In this document: positions 35,601 through 48,100 of the stretch, piece by piece
Layout: each line of letters begins with the position of its first letter
How positions within the stretch are numbered: the first letter of the stretch is position 1
Assembly: GCA_001662425.1 (NCBI GenBank)
Contig: BDDC01000045.1
Location: 9,804-73,803 of the forward strand
Source of the DNA: Chlamydomonas sphaeroides
Taxonomy: Eukaryota > Chlorophyta > Chlorophyceae > Chlamydomonadales > Chlamydomonadaceae
Reading direction: 5' to 3'
DNA: 64,000 bases
Notes under the pieces: model-generated
Databases searched by the model: none
The model's input: only the letters and a program-made list of their open reading frames with translations
Told to the model about the DNA's origin: nothing
Translations under genes and position numbers: made by a program

Positions 35601-38600
35601 TGGCTCACCGGCAGGTTCCACTTCTCCGGCATCCTGCTGGGCTTGACGTGGTCGTAGCCGATGGAGATGAGCGTGCCGTCGTTTAGCAGTGTGATGAGCA
35701 TGAGCATGATGACCTGCGCACGGGTAAACAGGGGGCAGGGGAAATGGGGGAAAGCGGGGGAATGGTGGGAGCAGGGTCGATGGGGGACGGCGCGTGCGGC
35801 GAGGAGGTGGGGGTCGAGGGGCATGCGCAAGCGCTGCGCGTGACGCAGGAGCGACGGCGCAGGGGACGCCACGCACCGGCATCCGGAAGTAGGTCGGCCA
35901 CACCTCGCCTGCGACCAGGGGGAGGGGCAGCCATGCGGTCTGGCTGCATGTCGCGAGACTGAGTGCCGGCAGGCCATCCCCGAGGGGAGGAGCGCCGGGA
36001 CGCTGCGGCTGCAGCCGGCGGCCCCGAACGCACCCGGCGCCGCCGTGTAGCTGGATGGCGGGAACGCGAACACGGCGACGAAGAAAAAGGTGAGCAGCTG
36101 CAGCGTGGCGGCGATACGGTAGTTGATGAAGTTCTGCGGTTGGCGGTTGGCGGTTGGCGGTTGGCAAGGGAGCAGTTGGGGGAGCGGGACAGGACGTTGA
36201 CAACTCTCAGCCCTCGAACCGTGCCAGCTCCGACCAGCGCACGAGTGAGACCGGCGCCTGCTATGGCTGCAGTCCCGGACCAGCTCCCAGCTCCCAGCGC
36301 TCTCTGCAGCCCCACACTCCTGGGCACCCACGGGCGCCGGCTGGCACTGCCTGCCCTGGCCCAGGCCCTGCGCCCTCAGCTGCCGGGCGCAGCCCCGCCC
36401 GCCCTAAGTGCCGCCCGCACCTGCATCCGCTGGAAGATGGACCGAGCCACCACGATGGCTGCGGGGGCAGCAAGCACGGGCGCACGGCCAGGGCGGTGAG
36501 CAGGCGGCTGCGGGACGCTTGCGCCCACCCACACAGCACGCCGACGGCCGGTCCTTGCGCTCCACCGCTGCCCCACCCACCCAGCTGCCCAACCCGACGC
36601 GCCACGGCGCCCTCGGCCTCCACTGCTGCCTTGTGAAACCCAACCGAGCCAAGCCCACGCACGAACGCACGCACGCACCCTCTACGATGGTCGACAGGCC
36701 GGGTTGCGTGAGCACAATGTCGGCGGCCGCACGCGCTGCGTCGGTAGAGCCCTGCACCGCCACGCCCACATCGGCGCGCTTGAGGGCGGGCGCGTCGTTC
36801 ACGCCGTCGCCGGTCATGCCGACCGCGAAGCCGTTCTGGCGCAGCGCCTCGACGATCAGGTACTTGTGCTCGGGGTACACCTGTGGGCACGGGGGGCAAG
36901 GTCGGATGCAGCCCGCCGCCTCAGAAGGCCCTGTCGTCGATCCCCGTGGCTGCCCCCAACCACTGGCCACTTGGCCTGACCGCTTGGTACCGCCGCACGT
37001 GTCGTACGTGTCGTGTGCCGAATGGATTTCCCTCAAGCAACTCGCCTGCGCAAAGCCGTCGGCCTCCATGATGATCTTGCCGAAGTTCTTGCCCAGGTCC
37101 TTGGGTGGCTTGCCGTGCTCGTCCACCATGGGCAGGTGCGTGGGGTCCTGGATGTTGGTGCCCAGTCCTAGCACGCGAGCCGTCTCCTGCAACGCAGCAA
37201 GCGGCAGAGGGCCACGCGGCGCATCGGCACCAGACCCCGGCGCACATGTACGGCTCGAAGCAGTCGTTGGCCCCACACCTTGGCGATGAGCAGGTGGTCG
37301 CCGGTGATCATCTTGACATCCACGCCGTACTCAAGCGCGCGGTCGATGGTGTGCTTTGTGTCCGGCCGCGGCGGGTCCAGGAACGTGAGCTGCCCCGCCA
37401 TGCGCCAGGGGCCTGCAGGGGCAGGGGCCGGGGGCGGCACAGCGGCAGCCTAAGTGGGGCCACCGCCGTTTGCCCGGGTGGCAGGGACGTCGGTGCGCCC
37501 CAGCCTTGCCGGTCCCCTCACCCTCCTCCGCGTCCGTCCGCGCCACCGCCAGCGCGCGGATGCCGCGGCGGCCCAGCGCCTTGACGTGCGCCTCCACGGC
37601 ACCCTTGATGCCGATGTCGGAGGGCGGCAGCAGCGCGGCGATGATGTGCGGAGCGCCCTTGGTCACCTGCACGCCAGCCGAGCGCGAGAAGCAGCAGCTG
37701 TAAACCCGCTACGAGCGGACCCGGCCGCCCTCCCGCCCTCGAGCACCCTCGTGCCGCCAGCAGCCTCGGTGGTCCCGCGCCTCCGCCCCCGACCGCTCTC
37801 AACCCCTAGCCAAATGCGGCGCCCCCGCCTCGTGCCTTGAACACGGCGCCCTCAGGCGTGCGGATGGTGGCCTCGGTCCGCTTGTTGCGCGCGTCGAAGG
37901 GCATGTAGGCCAGCTGCTGGTAGTGCTCCAGCGCCGGCAGGTCGGCGGCGCCCAGCACCAGCGTGTCCAGCGCGTCGCGGGGCGGCTCGCGCCACTTGGC
38001 CGCCAGCGCGGCGAGCTGCAGCAGCTGCCGCTGGTCCAGGCCGGGCAGGTAGGTGGGCGTCTCGTCCTGGGGCGAGGGAACAGGGTTCCCTGAGTCCAGG
38101 GTTCATGCGTTCCGGGTTTAGGGTGGCGGCGGGCTGAGTGCTGCGGCATCCACGCGCTGGCGGTGCGGCCCGAACACAAGGCCGGGCGGCCAGCGAATGC
38201 CGACCGCCGCCCAACGCCTGCCAAACCCAACGACCAACACCAACGACCAAACCCAACGACCAACTCCAACGACCAACTCCCAATGGACCACTGCACCTGG
38301 ATGACCATCTTGTTGAGCGTGAGCGTGCCGGTCTTGTCGGAGCAGAGCATGTTCATGCCGGCCATATCCTCGATGGCAGCAAGGCGCGTCACGATGGCGC
38401 CGTGCTTGCTGAGCTGCCGCGAGCCCAGCGCCAGAGTGGTGGTGCACACAATCTCGATAGCAATGGGGATGGAGGCGACCAGCAGCACCACCGTAAACTC
38501 CAGGGCTTCCTCGAAGCCCGTGTGCTTGCCTGGGGTTTGGGGGTGGTGTAAGGGTTATGTAGATTAGGGTTGCAGCGAATTCCGTCAGGACCGTGCGCCC

Positions 38601-40939
38601 TGGGTTGGGCTGCACGATGCGTCCCACAGCATGTGGCCGCCGGCCGATTATTGCACATGTGCCCCTCCGCAAGGAGGCCATGTCCAGTAGCACACGTGCC
38701 GCCTCCGCCTTCCCAACCGGCCACCCCCAGCTGCAATTCGAGGTCCAGCAGCTCTAAAGTCAAGCAGCCCCAGCAGCCCTGTGCCCGCATCGCACCCAGC
38801 AGGTAGCCAAAGGCCGTGAAGCACAGCGTGAAGGACACCAGCAGCAGCACCGCCATGATGGTGAGCAGGATCTTCTGCAGGTGGCCGAGCTCGTTGCCGC
38901 CCGCCTGGGGTCCACACACAAAAGCGACAGCGCGGCGGCGGGCACGCGGGCGGCGGGCGTCGAAGCCCAGCAGCGAGGGAGGAGGCGCAGGCGGCAGGTG
39001 CGGTGTGGAAGGGGGGGTTTAGAAGGTCGCAGACTGATGCAAGCAAGGGGCGGCGGCGGGCAGGCGGGCGGCGAGCACATCTCAAGGGCGGGCAGGCGGA
39101 GCGCCCGGTGCTAGGGGGAGACGGGCTGACGGGGCGTGGCGGCTTTGCTCGCCTGCAGCAGCGAGGCTGTCTTGCCGAAGAACGTGTTCTTGCCGGTGAA
39201 CTGCGGTGGCAGAAGCAGCCGACGCGTCAGGCAAGCCACCGGGCACCCGGGAGCCCTGCAGCGCCTTTTAGGCTCGTCACCCGCCCTCCGAAGCTCAGAC
39301 GGGGGCCTCAACCCCACGGTGCCCTTCATGGACGTCGTGGTGGTAGACCCAGTCGCAAGCAGGCCACCCGGGACCGCTCACATGGGGCTCATTCCGTGCG
39401 CCCAGGAGCCTCAGGCGCCTCACCTCAACGGTACCCTCCGTCTCGCCGCGCACGACGGTGGAGCCCATCTTGGCGCTGTCGCCGGGGCCCATAGTGACCG
39501 GCAGCGACTCGCCCGTCAGCGCGGACTGGTCAATGTCCAGCTGAGGGGCGCCAGGGCGGGCGGCATGGGTGGCGGGGCATCTTCCGCGTTGGGGACGTAT
39601 GACATACCGAATCGCCGGACCGGTGGAGCATATGGGCCGGGGCAGCACACGCGTCGGACGTCGCACACTGGCTGGGCGTCCCCTCACCTGGCCGTGGTTG
39701 ACAAAGCAGTCTGCGGGCACGCTGGAGCCCGAGGCCAGCAGCACCAGGTCGCCAGGCACCAGCAGCGCCGCGTCCAGCGTCTTCCAGGCGCCGTCGCGCT
39801 TGGCCGTGGCCTATGTACGATGAGCGGGGGTTGCGAACGGCAGCGGATCGGCGAGGCTGCATCCAGGCCACTGCACGGCTGGCCGTAGAAGAAGCCCAAC
39901 GGCAGGCCGCACCTGTGGCTTGAGCGAGGCCTTGAGCGCCGCCACCGCATTGCCGGCCTTGGTGGTCTCGTACCTGCGGCGGTCCGGGTCGTGGGCAAAT
40001 GGTAACAGACCGAATCAGCGGCAGGCAGGCAAGGGATGCGAAGCTTGGCTGTCAGCTGTCACCGTCCCACCCCGCACCAGCCAAGAGTGGCGTTGAGGAA
40101 CTGGATGCCCAGCAGGATGCCCATGTCGGCCCTGTGGTGTGAAAGCGCAAGGGCAGGTAGGAACACGGGCAGCAGCACGGGTCGGCTGCGCACGGCGCAC
40201 AGCAGATGAGATGCAGGGGCCGGCGACGCGACACGCCGGTGCAGGCCGGCAGCGCCTGGAACCGGCCGGCCCACCGGCGCCTCACCAGTTCTGGATGGCG
40301 GCCTCGATGATGATCGCGATCCAGATCATGATGGGCATGGGCTGGTAAAGCTGCGCGTGACACGGGCCAGCAGCGGGCGGGGGAAGGCGGCGGGCTGGGC
40401 TCTACAGCCCTGCCTCCGTCCCCTGGATGCCCCGTACCGTTGTCTACCTCGGCAACGGCCCCTGCCTCCCACCGCACCTGGCGCAGGTAGATGAGCCACG
40501 AGGGCGTAACCTTCTCCTCCAGCTCATTGCGGCCGTACTGGTGCAGCAGGGCCTCGGCCTCTGCGGGGGCGGAAGCGGGTAAACAAAGGACCCTCTGGGA
40601 CGGCCCCTGCCCCGGCCAGCAGCCCTGCCGGGGGGCGAGTAAGACACCGCCGCGGGCCGCAGTGCTGCGGTGTGGACGCATCCCCAGCCTGGCGGACAAT
40701 CCCCACCCACCCGCCGAGCTGAGGCCCTCGGACGGCTTAAAGTCCTTGCGCTTGCTCTCGCCGCCGCCATCAAATTCGATGTCCGATTCGCCTCCGTTCT
40801 CAGCTCCGTCGTGCTTTGACAGTGGCAGCGCCGCGGCCGCCGCCGCGCCGGGCTGCGGCGGCTGCGGCGCTAACGCGCCCGTGGGCGAGTTGTCGGGGCC
40901 GGCCGGCGGCGGCGCGGCACCACCGAGGCGGCCGTCCAT
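32634..40939 (-). CDS. PMA: Plasma-membrane-type P3A H+-ATPase, copy 2
   Basis: A tandem paralogue of copy 1 in the same orientation, from ATG 40939 to TGA 32634-32636. The N-terminus is longer and Pro/Ala-rich, then joins the shared acidic segment ([19 protein letters not shown]) and [16 protein letters not shown]. All catalytic motifs are intact: [51 protein letters not shown] and [11 protein letters not shown]. The M5-M6 loop is only about 19 residues ([19 protein letters not shown]) once the intron with donor GTGCGT is removed. More introns interrupt it than copy 1; the M5-M6 region alone has four extra. One intron near 39152 appears to begin with GC. The C-terminal tail ([19 protein letters not shown], then [18 protein letters not shown]) differs from copy 1 and ends in RGSGGV. 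Splicing in the M7-M10 region (about 33.6-34.7 kb) is the least certain. Confidence 0.88.
34336..34463. repeat. 64-bp tandem duplication in an H+-ATPase intron
   Basis: A G-rich unit starting GGGCCGGGCGGGG and ending GGGAGGGCAC is present twice in a row with a 64-base period and almost no differences. It lies between exons encoding M7-M10 of copy 2. Confidence 0.8.
36136..36165. repeat. 7-bp GGTTGGC microsatellite in an H+-ATPase intron
   Basis: Four consecutive units of GGTTGGC sit directly beside the 3' splice-site end (minus-strand sense: 5' side of the exon reading [14 protein letters not shown]) of copy 2. On the minus strand the unit reads GCCAACC and provides the pyrimidine-rich tract. 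Confidence 0.7.
38218..38282. repeat. AACGACCAAC-type short tandem repeats in an H+-ATPase intron
   Basis: Irregular repeats of CCAACGACCAA and related units lie in the intron that follows the DKTGT exon of copy 2, close to its 5' splice site. Confidence 0.6.
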
Positions 40940-41682
40940 TGCTGCCTATGGCTGCAAAGGTTGCGGACGCGTTGCGACGGAGTGATCAGTGTCGCAGGTC
41001 AGTCGCCGGTCGGGGGCCGGTCAGGCGGTCAGGCCGAGGCGGCGGGAGGCTCTATACGTTATGGCCTCACGGGCTTATAGTAGTGCGGTGTGAGCAGCAT
41101 TGAGGATGACAGTGGAGTGGCGCAACAATGCCCAGAGCTTTGGCATCTACTGCCGGCACTTGCATCGGCTAAGCGACCCCCCGGCGGCACAAGGCCGCTT
41201 ACCCCGAATCGTGCCGCGCTTGTGTGCCTGCCGTTGACAGCGCTGGTCGCGTCCGTGCAGCATTGAGAAGGGCTGGCCGCGCGGGTCAAGCCCTAGATGA
41301 ACCCGTGGGTCGGAGCCTCGCACTCGCATTCGCTTGTTACAGCCACGGCATAACACAGCCGCATTGGGACAGTTTCTCGAGTATCCCTCTGACCTCACCG
41401 CTCTCACAGCACACGCTCGCGGCGCCTCCAGCTCAGCCCTGGCCCTCCCTGGCTGCCAGTCGCCTGCCCGCTCACCCTGCATCACCCACAGCACCGCCCA
41501 CAGCTCTCAGCTCACGCATGCGACCCCTCCCTCCACCATGCAGCAACACCGCCGGCCCGAGGCCCCGACCTGCACATGCTCCACTGCCACATCGCCTCCG
41601 GGCCCAACAGTCGCCCCGCCAAGGCCCCCGCCGCCCGCCGCCGCCGCCCCGCAGCGCTCACAGCGCTGCACGGCGCCGCCGC
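40940..41682. other. H+-ATPase copy 2 promoter and EF4 3' flank
   Basis: No gene is recognised. The left part is upstream of the copy 2 start codon. The right part is downstream of the EF4 stop and includes its probable TGTAA. Open frames here lack motifs. Confidence 0.5.
41337..41341 (-). terminator. TGTAA polyadenylation signal of the EF4 gene
   Basis: TTACA on the plus strand, about 340 bases beyond the EF4 stop codon at 41683-41685. Confidence 0.5.
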
Positions 41683-42082
41683 TTAGTCGCCGCCGCCGTC
41701 GCGGTCGATCTTGAGCACCGCCATGAAGGCCTCCTGCGGCACCTCCACCTTGCCCAGCGCCTTCATGCGCTTCTTGCCGTCCGCCTGAGGACGTGGGAGG
41801 CAGGGCGGGCAGCCGGGTTGGAGCGGTCGGGCTTGCACGGGGCCCGGCGGCCATGGCGGTGTGGGCCAGGTACCCGCGGGCGCTCCACGAGCGGTGCCGC
41901 AGCCACAGCACAAAGGAGGGCGCTCGCACACCCTGGCGAGGCCGTGGCCCAGCCCCCGTTGTGCCGCAAGCCTTGTGCACCGCATGTCGTCGACCCCCGC
42001 ATGCCCGCATGCGCATAGCCACACCGCGCCGTCCTCCTCCCGCGCGCACCTGCTTCTGCAGCAGCTTCTTCTTGCGGCTGAT

Positions 42083-42118
<36 letters not shown>

Positions 42119-45100
42119 GTACGGCGCGATGGCCTCGCTGGCAATCACCTTGACGCCGATGCAGGCCTGGATGGGCACCCTGAGGAGCGCAGGCAGGCAG
42201 GTGCAGGTGCAGGCAGGGCCGGCAGCAGCCCGACGTCATCGTAACGCCACGGCGCCAACCACGGCTGCGCCCCAGAGCTCTCTCCCTCGCTGCGGCCTGC
42301 AGCCACGGCGCAGCGCACGGTGGCGCGCTACAGCTGCGCCCCGAGTGGTGCTGCGCGCACAGCACACACGCGTGCGCTCCTCTCTCCCGCCCCACCTGAA
42401 CATCTGGCGCGGGATGAGCTCCTTGAGCTTGGAGGTGAGCTGGCGGCCCACGCGGTATGCGTTGTCGCGGTGGCAGATGACGGAGAGCGGGTCGGCGGGC
42501 TCGTTGTTGATCTTGATCTCCAGCTTGACCAGGTCGTTCTCGCTGAGGGAGTGGAGTGATGGCGAGGCGGGGGACATGTGGCTTGTTGAGTTCGCGGCAA
42601 AGGTGTGGGGCACGCGATAGCGACGCTGAGGTACACTGAGCGAGAGAAAGCACGGACGCGAGACGAGTCCCGTTGTTGCCCGCCTGGTGAGGTGCTGGGT
42701 AGAGGGGCTAGGTGCGTACTTGGTATGGCTGCAGGGCCAGGAGGCCCTCCTGAGCACGGCTACAAGCGGGGACCGAGGCCCTGACACCAAGGCGCCGGAG
42801 CGCGCGGCACGTGGCGCGCCTCCAGGACCGGCGCCTGCTGCACTCGGGGTTTCCGGCCGCAACCTCGCCCCACCGCAGCGCAGCTCACCGGTACCCGGTG
42901 ATCTTGTACTCCATGCTGGCGTAGCCCTTGCTGCGGCTCTTGAGCTGGTCAAAGTAGTCGGTCACCACCTCAGCCAGCGGGATGTTGAACACAAGCGTGG
43001 TGCGGCTGTCGGTCAGGTAGCGCATCTCCACGAACTCGCCTGCGGAGGGCACGGCGGGGAGGCGGAGGAGGTCAGCATGGGCAGGGATCGGGCAACGGGA
43101 TGTGCCGAGCGAGTAGCGAACAAGCAGACCAATGTGATTCACGAGTGTCTTCGTCGTTGGGCATCGGGTGCACCAGCGGGGTGCGCGCAACGGCACAGGA
43201 CCCACATCCCAGCACGGGGAGGGCCCCGCACCCTCCCTGCCGGTCCCTAGCAATTCAAGCGCCCCCCCCTAAGCTTGACACTTGAACACCCCTGATTTCC
43301 TTGGCGCAGCTCAGGCGGGGCGCATGCCCCGCGCTCTATACACACCATGCCAAACACACCACACCGCCCACACGCTGATGCCGCGCCTCCTCGCCGCCTC
43401 ACCTCGTCTCCCGTTGGCCAGCTCCATGAGGTTGCCCACGTACTCGGTGGGCGTCACCATCTCCAGCCGCACGTACGGCTCCGCAATCCACTCGCGCCGG
43501 GAGGCGTCCGGCAGGTCCGCGGGGCTGCAATGGAGGCGTGGACAGGTTGCGAGGAAGCGGGCCATGGGCTCAGGGCACAGTCCGTGGGGACCGCAGGCAG
43601 GGGGCCTCGCAGCCTCCTCGCTATCCAGCTAAAATCATCAGTGCGCCGATATAATTCATGTATTGTAATATGTGTCGATGGATCATGCCAACATGCGAGG
43701 GCCGCAGCGGGGCCAGGGGCGGATGCAGCCTGCGCCACGGGCTCAGGGCGGGCAGGCCGCTGCCGCTGCTGCAGCGCTCGTTCGTGTGCGGGCTGCGCGC
43801 AGCAATGGCGGCGAAGCGGCCCCCACAGCGCCCCATACGCAAGCGCACGCCTCGCCGGGGCCCGCACCTGTTGACCTCGAACTCCTGGCCGTCGGTCAGG
43901 CGGCAGCGGTAGACGACCGTGGGCGCGGTGGTGATGAGGTCCAGGTTGTACTCACGCTCCAGCCGCTCCTGCAGGACGGGGGGCACGGGAGACACGCGGC
44001 GGTCAGACCTCGCATGAGCCCGAGGGGCGCTCAGCAGCGCCGCTTCAACTCAGGCCCAATTGCCGCTGGCCCAGCCGCTGGCAGTGCGCACTGTCTGCAG
44101 TGGCCCCAACCGCCAACCGCCTGCCATGCCGAGGGTTGTTGCTTGACACCGTCTATGATGAGGGTCATGACACCTATCCCTTGACATGCGGTATGCGTCA
44201 TTTTAGTGCAAGCCTCCTAGCTTGCCTCCTCCGCACCTGCACGATCTCCATGTGCAGCAGGCCCAGGAAGCCGCAGCGGAAGCCGAAGCCCATGGCGTTG
44301 TTGACCTCGGGCTCGAACTTGAGCGCCGCGTCGTTGAGCTGCAGCTTGCCCAGCGCCTCACGCAGGTCCTGGCAGCGGGCAGCAGCAGCGGGCCGCGATG
44401 AGCACAGCGGGCTGCTGCCACACCACATGATGCCGACACCAGCATGCGACTGGCACCGCAGCGCCTGTGCAGGCCTCGCCGTCGCCGGCGCACCACCGCT
44501 TCTCCCGCCTGGCCCCCGGCTCCGCACGTCAGCTCCCACGGCCCGCCTCCAAGCTAGTGCCCCGCAATCCACCTCCCTGCTCTCGCGACCAACCTGGTAG
44601 TCGTCTGGGTCCCTCCCCCGCACACGCCAAGGCCCCCGCCCCCCGGCCCGGCTGCAGCCCGCTCCCTGCGTCCGGCCGCCACCGTCATCCCGCTCCAACG
44701 CTTGCCCCTGCCGCCCTTCCTGCCGCTACCAACCTGGTAGTCGTCGGCGTCCGTGGGGAACAGGCCGCAGTACACCATGGGCTGGATGTCCTGGTATCCG
44801 GGCAGCGGGGTGGCGGCGGGCTCCTTCTTCTGGGTCACCGTGTCGCCCACGCGCGCGTCCTGCGGAGCGACAGAGGGGCGGGGCGGGGCGGGTCACACGC
44901 AGGGATCAACGCGCGTGAGCCAAGCCAGGGGCGGGACAGGCCGCGTGCTGCCGCTGGGGCCCACAGTTGGGTGAGGCCGGCTGCCTGGCTGCCAGCCACG
45001 CCGCTACGTGGGCGTGGCCCCAGGCGCCTCCCCAACCTCTCCATTCCCCTCTGACGCACCAGCACGGACTTGATCTGCGCCGCCAGGTAGCCCACCTCCC

Positions 45101-48100
45101 CGCAGTACAGCGTGTCGACCTGCCCAGGGGAGGGGCGGCGTGAGAGGGAGGAGCCGGGCAGCTGAGATGCGAGCGGATATATGCGTAGGTTTGCGTAAGC
45201 CTTAGCATGCAGGGCTGGGACTAGCGAGCGCGGGCAAGCAAGGGCCTCTGGTGCACCGCCCCTGGCACCCCGCTTCCCGTCCCTGCCCAGCCACCGCAGC
45301 TCATCCCTGCCCAAGAGGCTGCGCCCGTGCTGCCTCCTGCGCCAGCAGCGCTCCCCTCCCCCTTCCCCTCCCCCCTCTTCCCTGCCCCGCAGCCGCATCC
45401 GCCGCCTCACCTGCACCTTGTGCGGCGCCAGCACGCCGATCTCGTCCAGCTGGTACTCCTTGCCGGTGTTCATCATGGTCACCACGTCGCCGCGCGACAG
45501 CTTGCCGTCCATAACCTGCGGCCGCGAGCGTCGGCCTTGCATCCTCATCCTCAGCAGCGGGCCATGTGTGTGTCAGTGAGCACCCACCGGCCTGTTGCAT
45601 GTCACCGCAGGTCCATGTTGCTTTACCATTGAAAGCCCAGCCACCGACAGCATAGTAAGGCTGTTCCAAGGGATGCGACGAGCGACCCACCTTGAACTGG
45701 CACACCACGCCCCGGTACGGGTCGTAGTACGAGTCGAAGATGAGCGCACGCAGCGGGTTGTTGGTGTTGTTGGTGGGCGCTGGCACGCGCTCCACCACCG
45801 CCTCCAGCGTCTCCTCGATGCCCAGCCCCATCTTGGCGCTGACGCGCAGGATGTTGGAGCAGTCCAGGCCGATGATCTCCTCGATCTCGCGGATCACGCG
45901 GTCGGGGTCGGCGCCTGTGAGGGCAGGACCAGCCGGCGGAGGCGTGGGCAAGAGCGCCATAGTGCGCGGCGCAGTGCCGGGGCGCCGCTAGGGCTTTGGC
46001 AACGCAGGCGCTCCGAAAGCCCGACCAGTCGCAGCTAGCAGTGCCCGGCCTGCGCCCATGCTGCCACAGTGGATCCGGCTCTGGCGGCGGTCCCCGGCCC
46101 TGGGAGCGGCCCCCTCGCATCACGACCTCAGGAGGACCGTGTCCCCACGGCTGTCCCTTCGACGGGCTGGCCGAGGCCCATGCACCGCCCCCCCTCCATG
46201 GCCTGATGGTGCCACCCAGCAGCTTCACACCGTTGTTGTCGCCCCCAACGCCACCATCACACACCAACCAAATTCCCATCCGGCACATGCACACACGGGA
46301 ACAGGCCCCCCCCAGCGACCCCGCCGTCAACCGCCTCCTTCCACCACACAGCACGCCGCCCTTCCCGCCTGCCGCCTTCAGCCCTCACCCGGCAGGTCGA
46401 TCTTGTTGAGCACGGGGATGACCTCCAGGTCATTCTCCAGCGCCAGCCACACGTTGGCCAGGGTCTGCGCCTCCACGCCCTGGCTGGCGTCCACCACCAG
46501 CAGCGCGCCCTCGCACGCAGCCAGCGACCGCGACACCTGCACGGGCCAGCACACCACCAGCAGGCAAGCAGGGCGTCAGCGGAGAGACCCCGCAGCCAGC
46601 CACCGAGACGCCTGGCCCCGGCCGCACCAACACGCCACCGCCGGGCACGATCACACGGCGCCCAAGGGACGCGTAGAGGATGGAGAGGCGAGCCAGCACG
46701 GTTCGGGCGGGAAGGGCTGCTGCGGTGGGGCAACCGTCGGCGCTGACTGGTTTCCGCTGCCGCACAGCTGTCGTACCTCATACGTGAAGTCCACGTGGCC
46801 GGGCGTGTCGATCAGGTTGAGCGCGTACAGCTCGCCGTCACGCTTGCTGCGGTACTTCATGCGCGCCGTGTTGAGCTTGATGGTGATGCCGCGCTCGCGC
46901 TCGATCTCGTTCGAGTCCATGAATTGCTCCTGCGGGACGAGCGAAAAGGCGGGACCGAGAGGACGACAGCGTGTCAGGAAGCGCAGCTATCGCGATGCTG
47001 GTCGGCGCGCCGCGTGGAGCCAACTACAGCAGCGGAGCGCGGCCAGAGGCCAAACGCCGCAGGTGAGTCCTGTCAAGCCGCCACGTGCTGCCATCCTATC
47101 AAGCCGCCACGTGCTGCCATGCCGCGGCCGAGAGGCCACAGGGCGGGGAGCGGGCAACGTCGTGCCGCACATGGTCCCACGCCGCCTGCCAGGATACCAC
47201 CGCTGGTGCGGTCGGTTCACCGGCGGGCTGGGCCACGAGCACCGCTGCAGCGTGCGGCTGTGCGGCGCGCGGAGCCGGCTTCCTGCCAGGCTGCGGCCCG
47301 CCGGTGAGGCCCCGGCGACTGCCAAGGCAGCTGCAGCGGCCTGGCCGCATCGACCGCTGTGTGCGCGCAGTCAGCAGCCACCGGCAGCAGGTGAGGCTGC
47401 GTCCGTTCACCCGCCCGCCAGCAGCGGCGTGAGGCTGGCGCCAGCCCCTGCCGCCGGCCCCCTTGCCTTGCAGCACGGCGCCCTGCGCCCCAGGGCCGCA
47501 GCCACAGGGACGCAGGCCGCGCTCACATGTCGCCGGCCCTGAGCTCCAGCCAGGCGGCCTGGGAGCGGCGGTGGGCCCAAGCCACGCCGCCCTGGGCCGC
47601 CGCAGTCCCCAGCTGGGGGCCCCAGCCCGCCTCCAGCCCACCGCCCACGCGACGGCGCTGAGCAGCGGTGCAACCGCCAACTACTCTTGTGCCAGGAGCG
47701 CCAGCAGGGTCACCTCGGGTGCAGCGGCTGTGCAGCAGTCGCCAGGGCCGTAGGCAGCGGCGGCCTCGATGCAGCCGCCGGCAACCATGGGCAACACGAC
47801 CAACAGGCCGTCGGTACGGCGGCGCTGCAAACGTGCACGGCTCCCAATCGCTGGCCATGCGCTGTATTTTTAACCGCTGGAGCCACCTTGAGCCTCACTG
47901 TTGAAGGCAGAGCGCAGCGCGGCCTGCGGCGGCTGGGCGCTCCTTTGGTCCACGGCTGGCGCCGAAGGCAACGACAACGGGGCCTTCCCCGACCTTGCCA
48001 GCGGGTCCCAGCCCAGCCCGTGACGCCGTCAGTACCCACCACCATGTCGCGAGCCGCCACGGTCCCCGTCTTCAGCAGCAGCTGATCTGCCAGGGTGGAC

